DNA of 64,000 bases from NCBI GenBank assembly GCA_947565865.1, contig CANOHT010000006.1:1-64000 (forward strand), read 5' to 3'. How positions within the stretch are numbered: the first letter of the stretch is position 1; the number at the start of each line of letters is the position of its first letter. Of the stretch, positions 19,323-28,119 are shown piece by piece. Origin of the DNA: an uncultured Clostridia bacterium. GTDB taxonomy: Bacteria; Bacillota; Clostridia; Christensenellales; Aristaeellaceae. The translations under genes and the position numbers were made by a program. Below the pieces are notes generated by a model that did not search any database, was not told where the DNA came from, and was given only the letters and a program-made list of their open reading frames with translations.

Positions 19323-19925
19323 ATGGCCGTCATGACCAAGGCCCGTAAGAATCAACTGAAAAAAGCGACCGCCCGCCGATCTGCCCTGCTCACCCTGCGC
19401 CAGTACATCGACCAGGAATACATGGACGCCGACGGATACGCCGTCATCGACATCGCCCTGTACGACGGTTTTGCGCGCTATAATCCTCTGTCCCTGGGCA
19501 GACAGCTGGATTTGAACGAGGAGATATATGATTTCATTGCGCGGAAGGCGTCCATCATCCCCGCGCAGCTGCCCCTGAAGCTGTGCTTTCACGGCGGCAA
19601 CCTGGACGCAGCGGAGCAGGAGCGCATTCAGCAGCTGCTGACCGAGCATTACACCGTCTGCCTCCACGACAAGCTATGGGACAAGCGGAGCAACCGCCGC
19701 AAGCTGGTGGGGATGTCGGCGGTGGGGCTTTTCTTCCTGTCCCTGTATTTTTACTTCGCCCTCAAACGGGAGGATGGGCTTTTTCTGGAAATCCTCAGCG
19801 TGATCGGCTCCTTCGCCCTGTGGGAAGCGGCGGACAGCCTGATGCTGGAGCGCCGGGACATCAACGCCGAGATCCGCAGCATCGCCCAGCACCTGACCCA
19901 GGAAGTCGTGTTTGCGGCGGAATAG
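19323..19925 (+). CDS. Small membrane protein of unknown function
   Basis: The protein of 200 residues is mostly soluble, with two hydrophobic helices near the C-terminus (MSAVGLFFLSLYFYFAL and FLEILSVIGSFALWEAA). I do not recognise the family. The ATG at 19323 has AAAGGAG about 11 bases upstream; a GTG at 19275 overlapping the previous stop is possible and would add 16 residues. It directly follows the L,D-transpeptidase gene and is probably co-transcribed with it. Confidence 0.7.
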   Translation: MAVMTKARKNQLKKATARRSALLTLRQYIDQEYMDADGYAVIDIALYDGFARYNPLSLGRQLDLNEEIYDFIARKASIIPAQLPLKLCFHGGNLDAAEQERIQQLLTEHYTVCLHDKLWDKRSNRRKLVGMSAVGLFFLSLYFYFALKREDGLFLEILSVIGSFALWEAADSLMLERRDINAEIRSIAQHLTQEVVFAAE

Positions 19926-19953
19926 CCAATGGTTTTCCGGTTTTACAGCATCA

Positions 19954-19999
19954 GGGCATCGAAGCCTGACCCCATCGGCCAGATTCGATGCCCTTTTTT
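19954..19999 (+). terminator. Intrinsic terminator
   Basis: GGGCATCGAA / TTCGATGCCC with a 20-base loop and TTTTTT immediately after. It ends the L,D-transpeptidase transcript. Confidence 0.85.
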
Positions 20000-20269
20000 A
20001 TCGGAAAACAAGTTTGATCATGGCACCGCGGAGGTTGCCCGCGCAATTCCCGCATGGATGGCCTTTGTCTAATTGTACATGCCACTTGTACGCGGTACCG
20101 TTTGCGTTTCCCCGAAGACACTGCTATGAAGCTCCTCTGCGCCTTATCTGAATGAACAGCAGTTAGCCGTATTTTTGTGATGCGGCCGCAGACGCTCTTC
20201 CTTTCCTGCTTGTCAGTCATCATAAGCCCGCTGAGCAAACCGTCATTCAGCATTCCTTTCGTTATTTCC

Positions 20270-21290
20270 TTTGATCTCCATGTTCATGTGCGTTGAAACC
20301 GCACCATGGGGGGCCAGATCTTCCGTCCAGGCTGTCAGCGCCCCGAAGGATAACAAGTTCGCCGTAAAGCCACGATCCGGCAGCTTATTAAAGCCCGCCA
20401 AAAAAAGTGTACTCCATGAAGATGTTGTGGGTGATGTCGCCTGTGCCGGGCAGTCCGGCGACCCTGCTGGAAGTCAGAAGGTGTCCCAAACACACCGAAC
20501 CCACCGGGAGCCGGTGTGGCCGCGTCGGATGCGCTTGGTCTCCTCGCGGTCGCCCAGGATGGAAGCAATGCTCTGCATCTGATGCTGCCCGCTCCCAGGA
20601 GGAATCAAGGGTGGCGCAGGTCAGGTTATTGCCTTCCAGCACGGTTTAGCGCCATGGAGTGTATCGGCAGCGAGCTGTCGGCGGACTGCGGGGACAGGCA
20701 TTTCTGGCAGGCGGGCTTCTTCCTGAACCCAAGATGCAGGCGTACCCACCGGGGGCAAACAACATAGGCCAGCCGATCCGTTTCGGGGCCGCCATCAAGA
20801 GCCGGCAGGGTTTGCGCCCTGCCGTTGAGAGGATCGACGCTGGCCACGGTGCGCCGCAAGGCGGTCATGTCGTATTGATGAACGGGGCATTCCGCTGGAC
20901 ACGGCGCTGTCCTTGGGGAAAGAAAATTGCCGCAGCATCGGGCCTTACCCTCGCTGAAGGCGAGCTGCCGCAGCGTCGGGCCTTCGGCTGCGTCATCTAA
21001 TTCATAGAACAAGCCCCTGAACGTGCCCCGGCCGTCAGCGTAACCATCGCGGTTGACCTGGCGGCCCTCCGCAGGAACGGCGAGAGCGGGCTTCGGACAG
21101 CCCGGGGCGCAGCGGATATACCAGCTCCCGTCACCGGAAAGCCGCCAGCGACAGCCGCGGAGCCGATGTCCTGGCCTTCCGGCAGCATCCAGATGGCACC
21201 TGGGCATAGACAACAGAAGCAGCAGAGCAGGATAGGGTCTGCGAGTCAGGGCAGGCAGGTGGAAGCGCCGCGTCATGAGCTTCATTGCCT
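20270..21290 (-). pseudogene. Probable decayed coding region, no intact gene
   Basis: No intact gene fits 20.0-21.3 kb. On the minus strand, fragments look protein-like but are broken by shifts and stops. One begins like a signal peptide (MTRRFHLPALTRRPYPALLLL) and continues to GLFYELDDAAEGPTLRQLAF and ETDRLAYVVCPRWVRLHLG. Further on, GLPGTGDITHNIFMEYTFF and, in another frame, NKLPDRGFTANLLSFGALTA can be joined. I cannot name the parent family. The stretch may be remnants of one or two genes; a chance open frame is the alternative. Confidence 0.35.
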
Positions 21291-21326
21291 TATGCCGTTG
21301 TCGATGGGGACGGGGTAAGATCAGCC

Positions 21327-22562
21327 TTAACCGCGAATAAGGGCCACGGCCACGTCGTTGACATTGGTGCCGGTGGGCCCGGTGAAGATGAGTCCGCCGG
21401 TCTTTTCCAGGGCATGATAGGCGTCGTTGTTGTCCAGTACGCCATGAAGGGTCAGCCCAGCCCGGGCCAGGGCGGCAATGGTATCGCCGTCCGCGTAGCC
21501 CCCGGCGGCGTCCGTGGGGCCGTCTGTACCATCGCTGCCCACGGAGAAAACGCAGGCGTTGGGCATCCCGGCGACGCCTTCCGCCGCGGCCAGCGCCAGT
21601 TCCTGGTTGCGGCCGCCCAGGCCATGACCCGTCAGCCGCACCACGGTCTCGCCACCGGCGATGTAGGCCAGGGACACGCCGTCCGCCCCATGGGTGCGTG
21701 CGATGGCCGCCATCATGCTGCCCGCCTCCCGCGCCTGACAGCACAGCCTGTCGGTGAGGAGCACGGGAGTATAGCCCAGCTGACGGCAGGCGGCAGCGGC
21801 AGCGGCGCACAATTCCCGCACCGAGCCGGTGATCTGCGCGCTGACGCCGTTGATCTCCTTGGGGGTCTCCTGATGAAGGAGGCGGCGGGCCTCGTCGGAC
21901 AGGCGAAGACCATACTTGTCCGCGATGGCAAGGGCCTGGGCACAGGTGGAGGTATCGGCGCAGGCAGGGCCGGAGGCAATCATATCCAGGGGATCGCCCA
22001 GAATGTCGGACAGCACAACGGACAGCACCCGGGCCGGCTGACAGCGCTGGGCGAAGCGTCCGCCCTTGACGCCGGAAAGGCGCTTGCGAATGGTGTTGAT
22101 CTCCACAATGTCCGCGCCGCAGGCCAGCAGCTGGCGGGAAATATCCTGCAATTCCGCGGCGGGGATCAGCGGCAGCTCAAACAGGGCCGAGCCGCCTCCG
22201 GAGAGCAGAAACAGCACTGTGTCCGTTTCCGACAGGCCCTGTACCAGATCACAGGCCATACGGGTGCCCCGGAAGGAATTCTCATCCGGCACGGGATGGC
22301 CCGCCTCCACACAGGTCACCCGGTCAATGGGGCCCATCACATGGCCGTATTTGGTCACCACCACACCGGCGGTCAGGCGGTCGCCCAGGCACTTCGCCGC
22401 GGTGCTGGCCATATGCCAGGCGGCCTTGCCCGTGGCCACCAGGTAGATACGGCCGGGGAAAGTCTGTCCTTCCAGTGCGCGGATGACCGCCGCGTCCGGT
22501 TTGACGGCGGCAATGGCTTGGCTGATAATGGCGTCCGCGTCCCTGCGCAGCTGTTCGTTCAT
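21327..22562 (-). CDS. Glycerate 2-kinase (MOFRL family)
   Basis: The 411-residue protein matches the DUF4147/MOFRL two-domain glycerate kinases. It has YLVATGKAAWHMASTAAK, VFLLSGGGSAL-like FLLSGGGSALFELP, VLSDILGDPLDMIASGPACADTST and, in the MOFRL domain, GGETVVRLTGHGLGGRNQELALAAA and SVGSDGTDGPTDAAGGYAD. It phosphorylates glycerate to 2-phosphoglycerate, feeding sugar-acid breakdown into glycolysis. GAGGAGG lies 7 bases before the ATG. Given the uronate-utilisation genes further along, it may take products of sugar-acid catabolism. Confidence 0.92.
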   Translation of the reverse strand: MNEQLRRDADAIISQAIAAVKPDAAVIRALEGQTFPGRIYLVATGKAAWHMASTAAKCLGDRLTAGVVVTKYGHVMGPIDRVTCVEAGHPVPDENSFRGTRMACDLVQGLSETDTVLFLLSGGGSALFELPLIPAAELQDISRQLLACGADIVEINTIRKRLSGVKGGRFAQRCQPARVLSVVLSDILGDPLDMIASGPACADTSTCAQALAIADKYGLRLSDEARRLLHQETPKEINGVSAQITGSVRELCAAAAAACRQLGYTPVLLTDRLCCQAREAGSMMAAIARTHGADGVSLAYIAGGETVVRLTGHGLGGRNQELALAAAEGVAGMPNACVFSVGSDGTDGPTDAAGGYADGDTIAALARAGLTLHGVLDNNDAYHALEKTGGLIFTGPTGTNVNDVAVALIRG

Positions 22563-22756
22563 GGTTTGTCCTCCTCGTATTGTCTACTATCAACATTCGC
22601 CGGGAATGCGGGGGCTTCCTCCCTGGCAATAAGCGCGATGGTCAAAAAACAAAGCAAGCGTGACGAGCGTATTGCCGACCGGCCGCGCATCGGAAATTGG
22701 CGAACCCCGCCTGGAGGGAAACGAACGATCATGCCGTGTCTTCCGTTTTGCGGCAT

Positions 22757-22788
22757 GAAAAAACAGTCCCGGGAAAACGCCGGGACTG
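22757..22788 (-). terminator. Terminator of the rpsF-ssb-rpsR operon
   Basis: On the minus strand CAGTCCCGG / CCGGGACTG with a 7-base loop, followed by a T-run (plus-strand GAAAAAA at 22757-22763). It lies 16 bases after the rpsR stop. Confidence 0.9.
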
Positions 22789-22803
22789 CTTGAATGAATC
22801 GGC

Positions 22804-23061
22804 TTAATCCACCGTGAAGGGCAGCAGCGCGATGGCACGGGCGCGCTTGATGGCCTCGCTCAGCTGACGCTGATGCTTGGCGCAGTTGCCGCTCATACGG
22901 CGGGGCAGGATCTTGCCGCGCTCGTTGATGAAACGGCGCAGGCGGTTGATGTCCTTGTAGTCGATGTATTCGATCTTATCCACGCAGAAGGAACAAACCT
23001 TCCGGCGGGGACGGCGGCCTCCGCGGGGGCGGGGCCGACGCTCAGTGCGTTCTTCAGACAT
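22804..23061 (-). CDS. rpsR: 30S ribosomal protein S18
   Basis: The 85-residue protein has an Arg/Pro-rich N-terminus and the S18 core (DYKDINRLRRFINERGKILPRRMSG...). Cysteines in CSFC and GNC mark a probable zinc-binding form. It is the last gene of the standard S6-SSB-S18 operon; AGGAGG precedes the ATG. Confidence 0.97.
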   Translation of the reverse strand: MSEERTERRPRPRGGRRPRRKVCSFCVDKIEYIDYKDINRLRRFINERGKILPRRMSGNCAKHQRQLSEAIKRARAIALLPFTVD

Positions 23062-23094
23062 GATATGACCTCCTTTACTTAAGCGCTTGGATGA

Positions 23095-23529
23095 TTAAAA
23101 CGGCAGCTCGTCGGTTTCCACAGCCGTGAAGCCGCTGCTCTGGGCAGTGACGGAGGGTGCGGCGGGCGCGGAATATCCGCCCATCGCCTCCGATTCGGCG
23201 CGGCTGGTCAGGAACTCAACGTCGTCAGCAGTAACCTCCAGGGAGACCCGGGTCGTACCGTCGTTGGCCTGATAGGTTCTGGCGGTCAGGGGCCCGGACA
23301 CGAACACCTTGCGGCCCTTGGCCAGATACTTCTGGCAGGTTTCACCCAATTGACGCCACACCGTGACGCGGAAGAACTGGGCGCTGTCCTGTCCGTTACC
23401 GCCCTGCTGCTGGCTGCGGCCGCGGCGGTCATTCACCGCGATGGTGAAGTCGCACACGCTTACGCCGTTGGGGGTGGTACGGAGCTCGGGGTCGCGGGTC
23501 AGGTTGCCGATCAGAATGATCTTGTTCAT
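23095..23529 (-). CDS. ssb: Single-stranded DNA-binding protein
   Basis: The 144-residue protein has an OB-fold (MNKIILIGNLTRDPELRTTP ... FFRVTVWRQLGETCQKYLAKGRKVFVSGPL) and ends in the acidic tip DELPF, which recruits partner proteins. It protects single-stranded DNA in replication and repair and sits between rpsF and rpsR as in most Firmicutes. Confidence 0.97.
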   Translation of the reverse strand: MNKIILIGNLTRDPELRTTPNGVSVCDFTIAVNDRRGRSQQQGGNGQDSAQFFRVTVWRQLGETCQKYLAKGRKVFVSGPLTARTYQANDGTTRVSLEVTADDVEFLTSRAESEAMGGYSAPAAPSVTAQSSGFTAVETDELPF

Positions 23530-23553
23530 GCGTTTTTCCTCTGGTACAGTGCG

Positions 23554-23970
23554 TTACTCGGCTTCGGCGGGAGCGGCTTCCTCAACGGGAGCAGCTTCCA
23601 CAGCAGGGGCGGTCTCCACGGCGGGAGCCTCCTCAGCAGGAGCGGCGGGACGCACGGCGCGGGGCTTGACGTTGCTGCGCTTCTCCACCAGCTTCACCAC
23701 CAGGTAACGGATGACGCTGTCGTAAATCTCCAGGTTGCGCTCAAGCTCGCGGGGCAGCTCGGCAGGGGCCTTGAAGGTCACCAGCACGTACCAGCCCTCG
23801 GTCTTGTAGTCAATGGCGTAGGCCAGGCGGCGCTTGCCCCACGTTTCATCGACCTTCTCCACCTCACCACCGTTAGCAGCGATCAGGGCGGAAACCTTCT
23901 CGATCAGTTCCTTACGAGCGGTTTCCTCCAGCGCAGTATCGATGATGTAGGTCAGTTCATACCTATTCAT
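23554..23970 (-). CDS. rpsF: 30S ribosomal protein S6
   Basis: The protein begins MNRYELTYIID and carries the S6 core (EVEKVDETWGKRRLAYAIDYKTEGWYVLVTFKAP). It has an unusual Ala/Pro/Glu-rich C-terminal extension of about 45 residues (APAEEAPAVETAPAVEAAP...), probably disordered. AGGAGG precedes two adjacent ATGs at 23973 and 23970; I took the second because it gives the family-typical start. It heads the S6-SSB-S18 operon. Confidence 0.95.
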   Translation of the reverse strand: MNRYELTYIIDTALEETARKELIEKVSALIAANGGEVEKVDETWGKRRLAYAIDYKTEGWYVLVTFKAPAELPRELERNLEIYDSVIRYLVVKLVEKRSNVKPRAVRPAAPAEEAPAVETAPAVEAAPVEEAAPAEAE

Positions 23971-24038
23971 CATTTTCACCTCCTCTTGGACTTTTGGCGG
24001 TACACCTTTCGTGTAGCGCAAGGATGTGCCAATTACGG

Positions 24039-24067
24039 ATTATATCAGGTTTGTCCATGTTTGGCAA
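24039..24067 (-). promoter_or_regulatory. Promoter of the rpsF operon
   Basis: On the minus strand TTGCCA (24062-24067), a 17-bp spacer and perfect TATAAT (24039-24044), about 70 bases before rpsF. Confidence 0.8.
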
Positions 24068-24469
24068 GGGCTTGGGGGAAGTTTTTGAATAGATTCGCGC
24101 GAAAAATCATCAGCCCTCCTGATATTCACATTGGGGAGCGGAGCCGTGGTGGTTCTGAAGCAGAAGAAGCGGCTCCCGGAAAAACCGCCGTATCGGTTCG
24201 CTGGGACGGGCTTCGTGATGTTTGAAGCGCCGCACGGGTCTGCAGCGATCATGAAGCCGCCGCATCGCCGGCAGTCGGTGCCTGTGCCGCGGCATATCCG
24301 CGCCATGACAGGCTTGCTGCCCGAATGATTCTCGCTAAACCACGCGGGAAACGAGGGAACATGTTTTGATTGGCCGTTCATTATAGACAAAAATACCTAT
24401 TTTATATTGCGCTATGTTATAGGCCTGCATTACAATCACAGGGAGGATTGAGCGGAGGAAAAGGGGGAC
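24068..24469. other. Intergenic stretch without a clear gene
   Basis: Short open frames exist on both strands. A minus-strand one includes CRRCGGFMIAADPCG, which recalls a zinc ribbon, but it has no ribosome binding site or intact continuation. I see no supported gene here. Confidence 0.4.
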
Positions 24470-24475
24470 TTGCCA

Positions 24476-24901
24476 ATGAAAACGAATCGCAGCCTGCTGG
24501 TTTACATCTTGCTGAGCGTTTTGACGCTGGGGCTGTATACGCTGTATTTCTGGTCGTGCTTTGCCCGGGACATGAATGTGGTCTGCGCGGGGGATGGCCG
24601 ACGGACGCGGGGTGTTCTCGCAAGGATTATTTTCAGCGTGCTGACCTTTGGTATCTATGAACTTATATGGCTGTACACAGCGGGCGACCGCATCCGCATC
24701 AACGCCCACCGCGTGGGCGTATCCGTCGGGTGCACGGGCGGCGGCGTTCTGGCCTGGACCATCCTGGGGGCGCTGATTGTCATCGGGCCCTTGGTGGCCG
24801 CGTACGAGATGATGAGCGGGCTGAACCAGCTGTGTGAAGCGTATAATCAGCATCTTTTTCAGGGCGCAAACGTCAATGTGAACGTGAATGTCCGCGCATG
24901 A
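24476..24901 (+). CDS. DUF4234-type small membrane protein
   Basis: The 141-residue protein has three or four hydrophobic helices: LLVYILLSVLTLGLYTLYFW, a repeat-like IIFSVLTFGIYELIWLYT, and VLAWTILGALIVIGPLVAAYEM. The LTLGLYTLYFW and LTFGIYELIW wording is typical of DUF4234. A curious ending, VNVNVNVRA, forms the C-terminus. AAGGGGGA precedes the ATG at 24476; a TTG at 24470 is an alternative. Its role is unknown. Confidence 0.75.
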   Translation: MKTNRSLLVYILLSVLTLGLYTLYFWSCFARDMNVVCAGDGRRTRGVLARIIFSVLTFGIYELIWLYTAGDRIRINAHRVGVSVGCTGGGVLAWTILGALIVIGPLVAAYEMMSGLNQLCEAYNQHLFQGANVNVNVNVRA

Positions 24902-25049
24902 CAGGCATTCCGCCCGGCATCGAAATAATCCAACGCGATCAGGGATTCGCACCGGATGCCGGGCGTTTGGGGCCGTCAGGCAGCGGGCGCTGTTCCGGCG
25001 GCTGTTCAAGCGCACAGGATTGCTGACCAAAGCATCGTGACCATACCAA

Positions 25050-25089
25050 AGGGCGTGGACTCTCCGATCACGGAGAAATGCCACGCCCT
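25050..25089. terminator. Terminator between convergent genes
   Basis: AGGGCGTGG / CCACGCCCT enclosing an inner CTCTCCG / CGGAGA stem. It lies between the DUF4234 gene and the minus-strand dehydrogenase gene. A short T-rich tail (ATTT) follows. Confidence 0.6.
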
Positions 25090-25154
25090 ATTTGGATATT
25101 CCGAATTTTTATGAAAGCCAGAATTAAGGCAGCGCCTTTGATGGGGACAATCGT

Positions 25155-26302
25155 TTACAGCAGCTTCTGATACAGCTCCTTAATCTCCGCCACGGAGGTA
25201 TCCCGGGGATTGCCGGGGCGGCAGGCGTCCGCATAGGCGGATTCCGCCAGGAAATCCAGATCGGCGGGATCGACGATGGCCTTCAGGTCAGCGGGGATGC
25301 CCACATCCTGGGAGAGCCGCTTCACGGCGTCGCAGGCAGCCTTGCGGTACTCATCCGGGGTCATGGCTTCCGTGCCCTCCACCCCCATGGCGGCGGCGAT
25401 GTACTTATACTTGTCGCCGGTGACGGGCGCGTTGTACGCCATGACGGTGGGCAGCAGGATGGCGTTGGCAACGCCGTGGGGGGTGTCATAGACCGCGCCC
25501 AGGCAATGAGCCATGGAATGCACGATACCCAGTCCCACGTTGGAAAAGCCCATACCCGCCACATGCTGGCCCAAGGCCATGCCGTCGCGGCCCGCGTCGG
25601 TACCCGCCACGGCTCCGCGCAGGGACTTGGCGATGATTTCAATGGCCTTGAGGTGGAACATGTCGGTCATTTCCCAGGCGGCCTTGGTGGTAAAGCCCTC
25701 GATGGCGTGGGTCAGTGCGTCCATGCCGGTGGCGGCGGTCAGGCCCTTGGGCATGGTGGCCATCATGTCCGGGTCGATGACGGCGACCTCGGGGATGTCA
25801 TGCACGTCCACGCAGACGAACTTGCGCTTGCGCTCCACGTCGGTGATGACGTAGTTGATGGTGACCTCCGCAGCGGTGCCGGCAGTGGTGGGCACTGCGA
25901 TGGTGAAGACCGTCTTGTTCTTGGTGGGGCCACGCCCTCCAGGGAGCGAACGTCGGCAAATTCGGGGTTGTTGACAATGATGCCCACCGCCTTGGCCGTA
26001 TCCATGGACGATCCGCCGCCAATGGCTATGATGTAATCCGCCCCGGAGGCTTGGTAGGCCGCCACGCCGCTCTGCACGTTCTCAATGGTGGGGTTAGGCT
26101 TGATATTGGCATAGATCTCGTAGGCCAGCCCCGCCTTGTCCAGCACATCCGTCACTTTGGCGGTGACGCCGAATTGGATCAGATCGGGGTCGGAGCACAC
26201 GAAGGCCTTCTTCAGCCCCCGGGCCTTAATCTCGCCGGGAATTTCCCCAATCGCACCCTTGCCGTGATAGGAAATGGGATTCAGCACGATACGGTTCGCC
26301 AT
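25155..26302 (-). pseudogene. fucO: Iron-containing dehydrogenase (lactaldehyde reductase-like), frameshifted
   Basis: Two overlapping minus-strand frames make one protein of about 382 residues. The N-terminal part (MANRIVLNPISYHGKGAIGE ... AIGGGSSMDTAKAVGIIV) has the nucleotide-binding Gly-rich motif. The C-terminal part (PTTAGTAAEVTINYVITD ... GMDALTHAIEGF ... HSMAHCLGAVYDTPHGVANA) has the Fe-binding His and Asp residues. The join at about 25930 needs one extra C in the run GGCCCCACC, where PTKNKT would follow SLEGVA. AAGGAGGG precedes the ATG. The family reduces lactaldehyde to propanediol in deoxy-sugar breakdown. It could be a true lesion or a sequencing slip. Confidence 0.85.
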
Positions 26303-26414
26303 GGGTATCGCCCTCCTTGTATGAATTTTTCTATGCCGGTATTTCCAGCCGGTTACCATGAGAATTCGACGTGCGTTCGCGAATTCCTTCACAAGGAGCA
26401 GCGGCATCCGTCCA

Positions 26415-27800
26415 TTATGCGTCGTCCATGCCGAATTTCCTCATGCTGCGCTTCAGCCATCGGCCACGCAGGTAGTAGACCAGGAACAGGGCGGACGTTA
26501 GCGTCCAGGTGATGGGATAGCAGATCAGCACCATGTCCAGGGAGCCGAAGCGGGGCGCCACGCCCCATAGCCAGACCACGCGCATCAGGCACACGCCGAA
26601 CAGCGTCATCAGCGTGGGCACCAGGGAATCCCCCGTGCCGCGCACGGCCCCGGACAGTATTTCAATGCACAGGTAGGTACCGTAAAAGGGCACCAACAGC
26701 CGAAGGATGTCCATGCCCAGCCGGATGACGTTCTCGTCATCCGCGAAGGCGCGATACAGGAACTCGCCGCAGGTAAGCAGCACTCCACTGAGGATTACCG
26801 TGGCGATCACCGCCATGCCCAGGCATACCCAGACGCTTCGCTTCATACGGTCGAAGCGACGGGCGCCGAAATTCTGCCCCACAAAGGTGGTAATGGCCAC
26901 GCCAAAGGCGCTCACCGTCATCCAGAAAAGGCCGTCCAATTTGCCATAAGCCGTCCAGGCTGCCACGGTATCCGTACCGAAGCCGTTGACGGACGCTTGG
27001 ATGATGACATTGCTCAGGGAATACAGCACCGACTGAAGGCCCGCCGGGAGACCGATGCGAAGGATGCCCGAAAGCAGGTTCATGTGCAGGCGGATCTTCC
27101 TCAGCTGCAGCTGATAGGAGCGCTGGGAGCGCGTCAGCGTAAGGACGACCAGCACGGCGCTGACCATCTGGGAGAAGACGGTCGCCAGGGCCGCACCGGC
27201 CACGCCCATGTCAAAGCCCAGCACCAGCACCACGTCCAAGACAATGTTGGTCATGCAGGAGGCCACCAGGAAGTACAGCGGACGTCGGGAATCGCCAATG
27301 GCCCGGAGGATGCCCGTACCAATGTTATAGATCAGCGAGAAGATGACGCCCCCAAAGTAGATGCGGATATAGGTGACAGAGTAGTCCATCACGTCGGCGG
27401 GCGTGCCCATCAGGCGCAGCAAAGCCGGAGAGAAAATCAGCCCCAGCACCGTGATGATGAGACCGCCCAGCAGCGCCATGGCCGCGGCGGTATGCACCGT
27501 ATCGCTGACCGCCTGATCCCGCCTGGCGCCGAAATGCTGAGAGATCAGCACCGTCGCGCCGGAGGAAAGGCCCACAAAGAAGCCCACCAACAGGTTGATG
27601 AGCACGCCGGTGGTTCCCCCCACCGCCGCCAAGGCCTCTTTGCCCACATACTTGCCCACAATCATGGCGTCGGCGGTGTTATAAAGCTGCTGGAAAAAGG
27701 TACCCAGCAGGATAGGAAAGAAGAAAATCAGCAGCTGCTTCCAAATCACGCCTTCGGTGATGCTGTTCGCCTCGGCGCTCCGATGCTGCGTACGGGCCAT
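26415..27800 (-). CDS. MATE-family efflux transporter
   Basis: The 461-residue protein has twelve hydrophobic helices in two similar halves, with MATE-typical stretches: FFFPILLGTFFQQLYNTADAMIVGKYVG, GLSSGATVLISQHFGARR, RAIGDSRRPLYFLV and AITTFVGQNFGARRFDRMKR. Such proteins export drugs or metabolites using Na+ or H+ gradients. AAAGGAG lies upstream of the ATG. The gene is 112 bases upstream of the dehydrogenase gene and may be co-transcribed with it. Confidence 0.92.
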   Translation of the reverse strand: MARTQHRSAEANSITEGVIWKQLLIFFFPILLGTFFQQLYNTADAMIVGKYVGKEALAAVGGTTGVLINLLVGFFVGLSSGATVLISQHFGARRDQAVSDTVHTAAAMALLGGLIITVLGLIFSPALLRLMGTPADVMDYSVTYIRIYFGGVIFSLIYNIGTGILRAIGDSRRPLYFLVASCMTNIVLDVVLVLGFDMGVAGAALATVFSQMVSAVLVVLTLTRSQRSYQLQLRKIRLHMNLLSGILRIGLPAGLQSVLYSLSNVIIQASVNGFGTDTVAAWTAYGKLDGLFWMTVSAFGVAITTFVGQNFGARRFDRMKRSVWVCLGMAVIATVILSGVLLTCGEFLYRAFADDENVIRLGMDILRLLVPFYGTYLCIEILSGAVRGTGDSLVPTLMTLFGVCLMRVVWLWGVAPRFGSLDMVLICYPITWTLTSALFLVYYLRGRWLKRSMRKFGMDDA

Positions 27801-27832
27801 GTCTTCGCGCTCCTTTCAAATCATACAGGGTT

Positions 27833-27861
27833 GATATACCATAACTTTCCCCTTTTGTCCA
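27833..27861 (-). promoter_or_regulatory. Probable promoter of the MATE gene
   Basis: On the minus strand TGGACA (27856-27861), a 17-bp spacer and TATATC (27833-27838), with TTATGG just before the -10 box as in other promoters here. Confidence 0.5.
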
Positions 27862-28119
27862 GGGAAAAAGATGCGTTGGCTTCGTATCAATGACCTGCGC
27901 ACCCGGCTTGCCCGGCAGCAAAGGCAGGGAACGCCGCCGCTTTCGGGGCGTTTCGGGAGGAATCGACGCTCTTCGCATCGAATGTACACAAATGCACAAT
28001 GGACAGGCGCGCCGGACGCCGTGCTGACTTTTCGGCCTGCTATTCCGACAGCGGCGGAATCCTCATGCCTTGGTGGCGGCGCGGAGGCTCCGTCCTGTTC
28101 GACAACGAGGTTCAATCAT

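Noticed and set aside
20626..21810. A 394-codon frame running from the glycerate kinase gene into the gene-free stretch
   Set aside because: Its first half is a shadow of the kinase gene; the second half belongs to the decayed stretch reported separately.
24040..24390. A minus-strand zinc-ribbon-like small protein
   Set aside because: Only one CxxC-like motif, no ribosome binding site, and it overlaps the rpsF promoter.
25155..26302. Programmed frameshift in the dehydrogenase gene
   Set aside because: No slippery heptamer or following structure is evident; a simple base loss in a C run explains it better.
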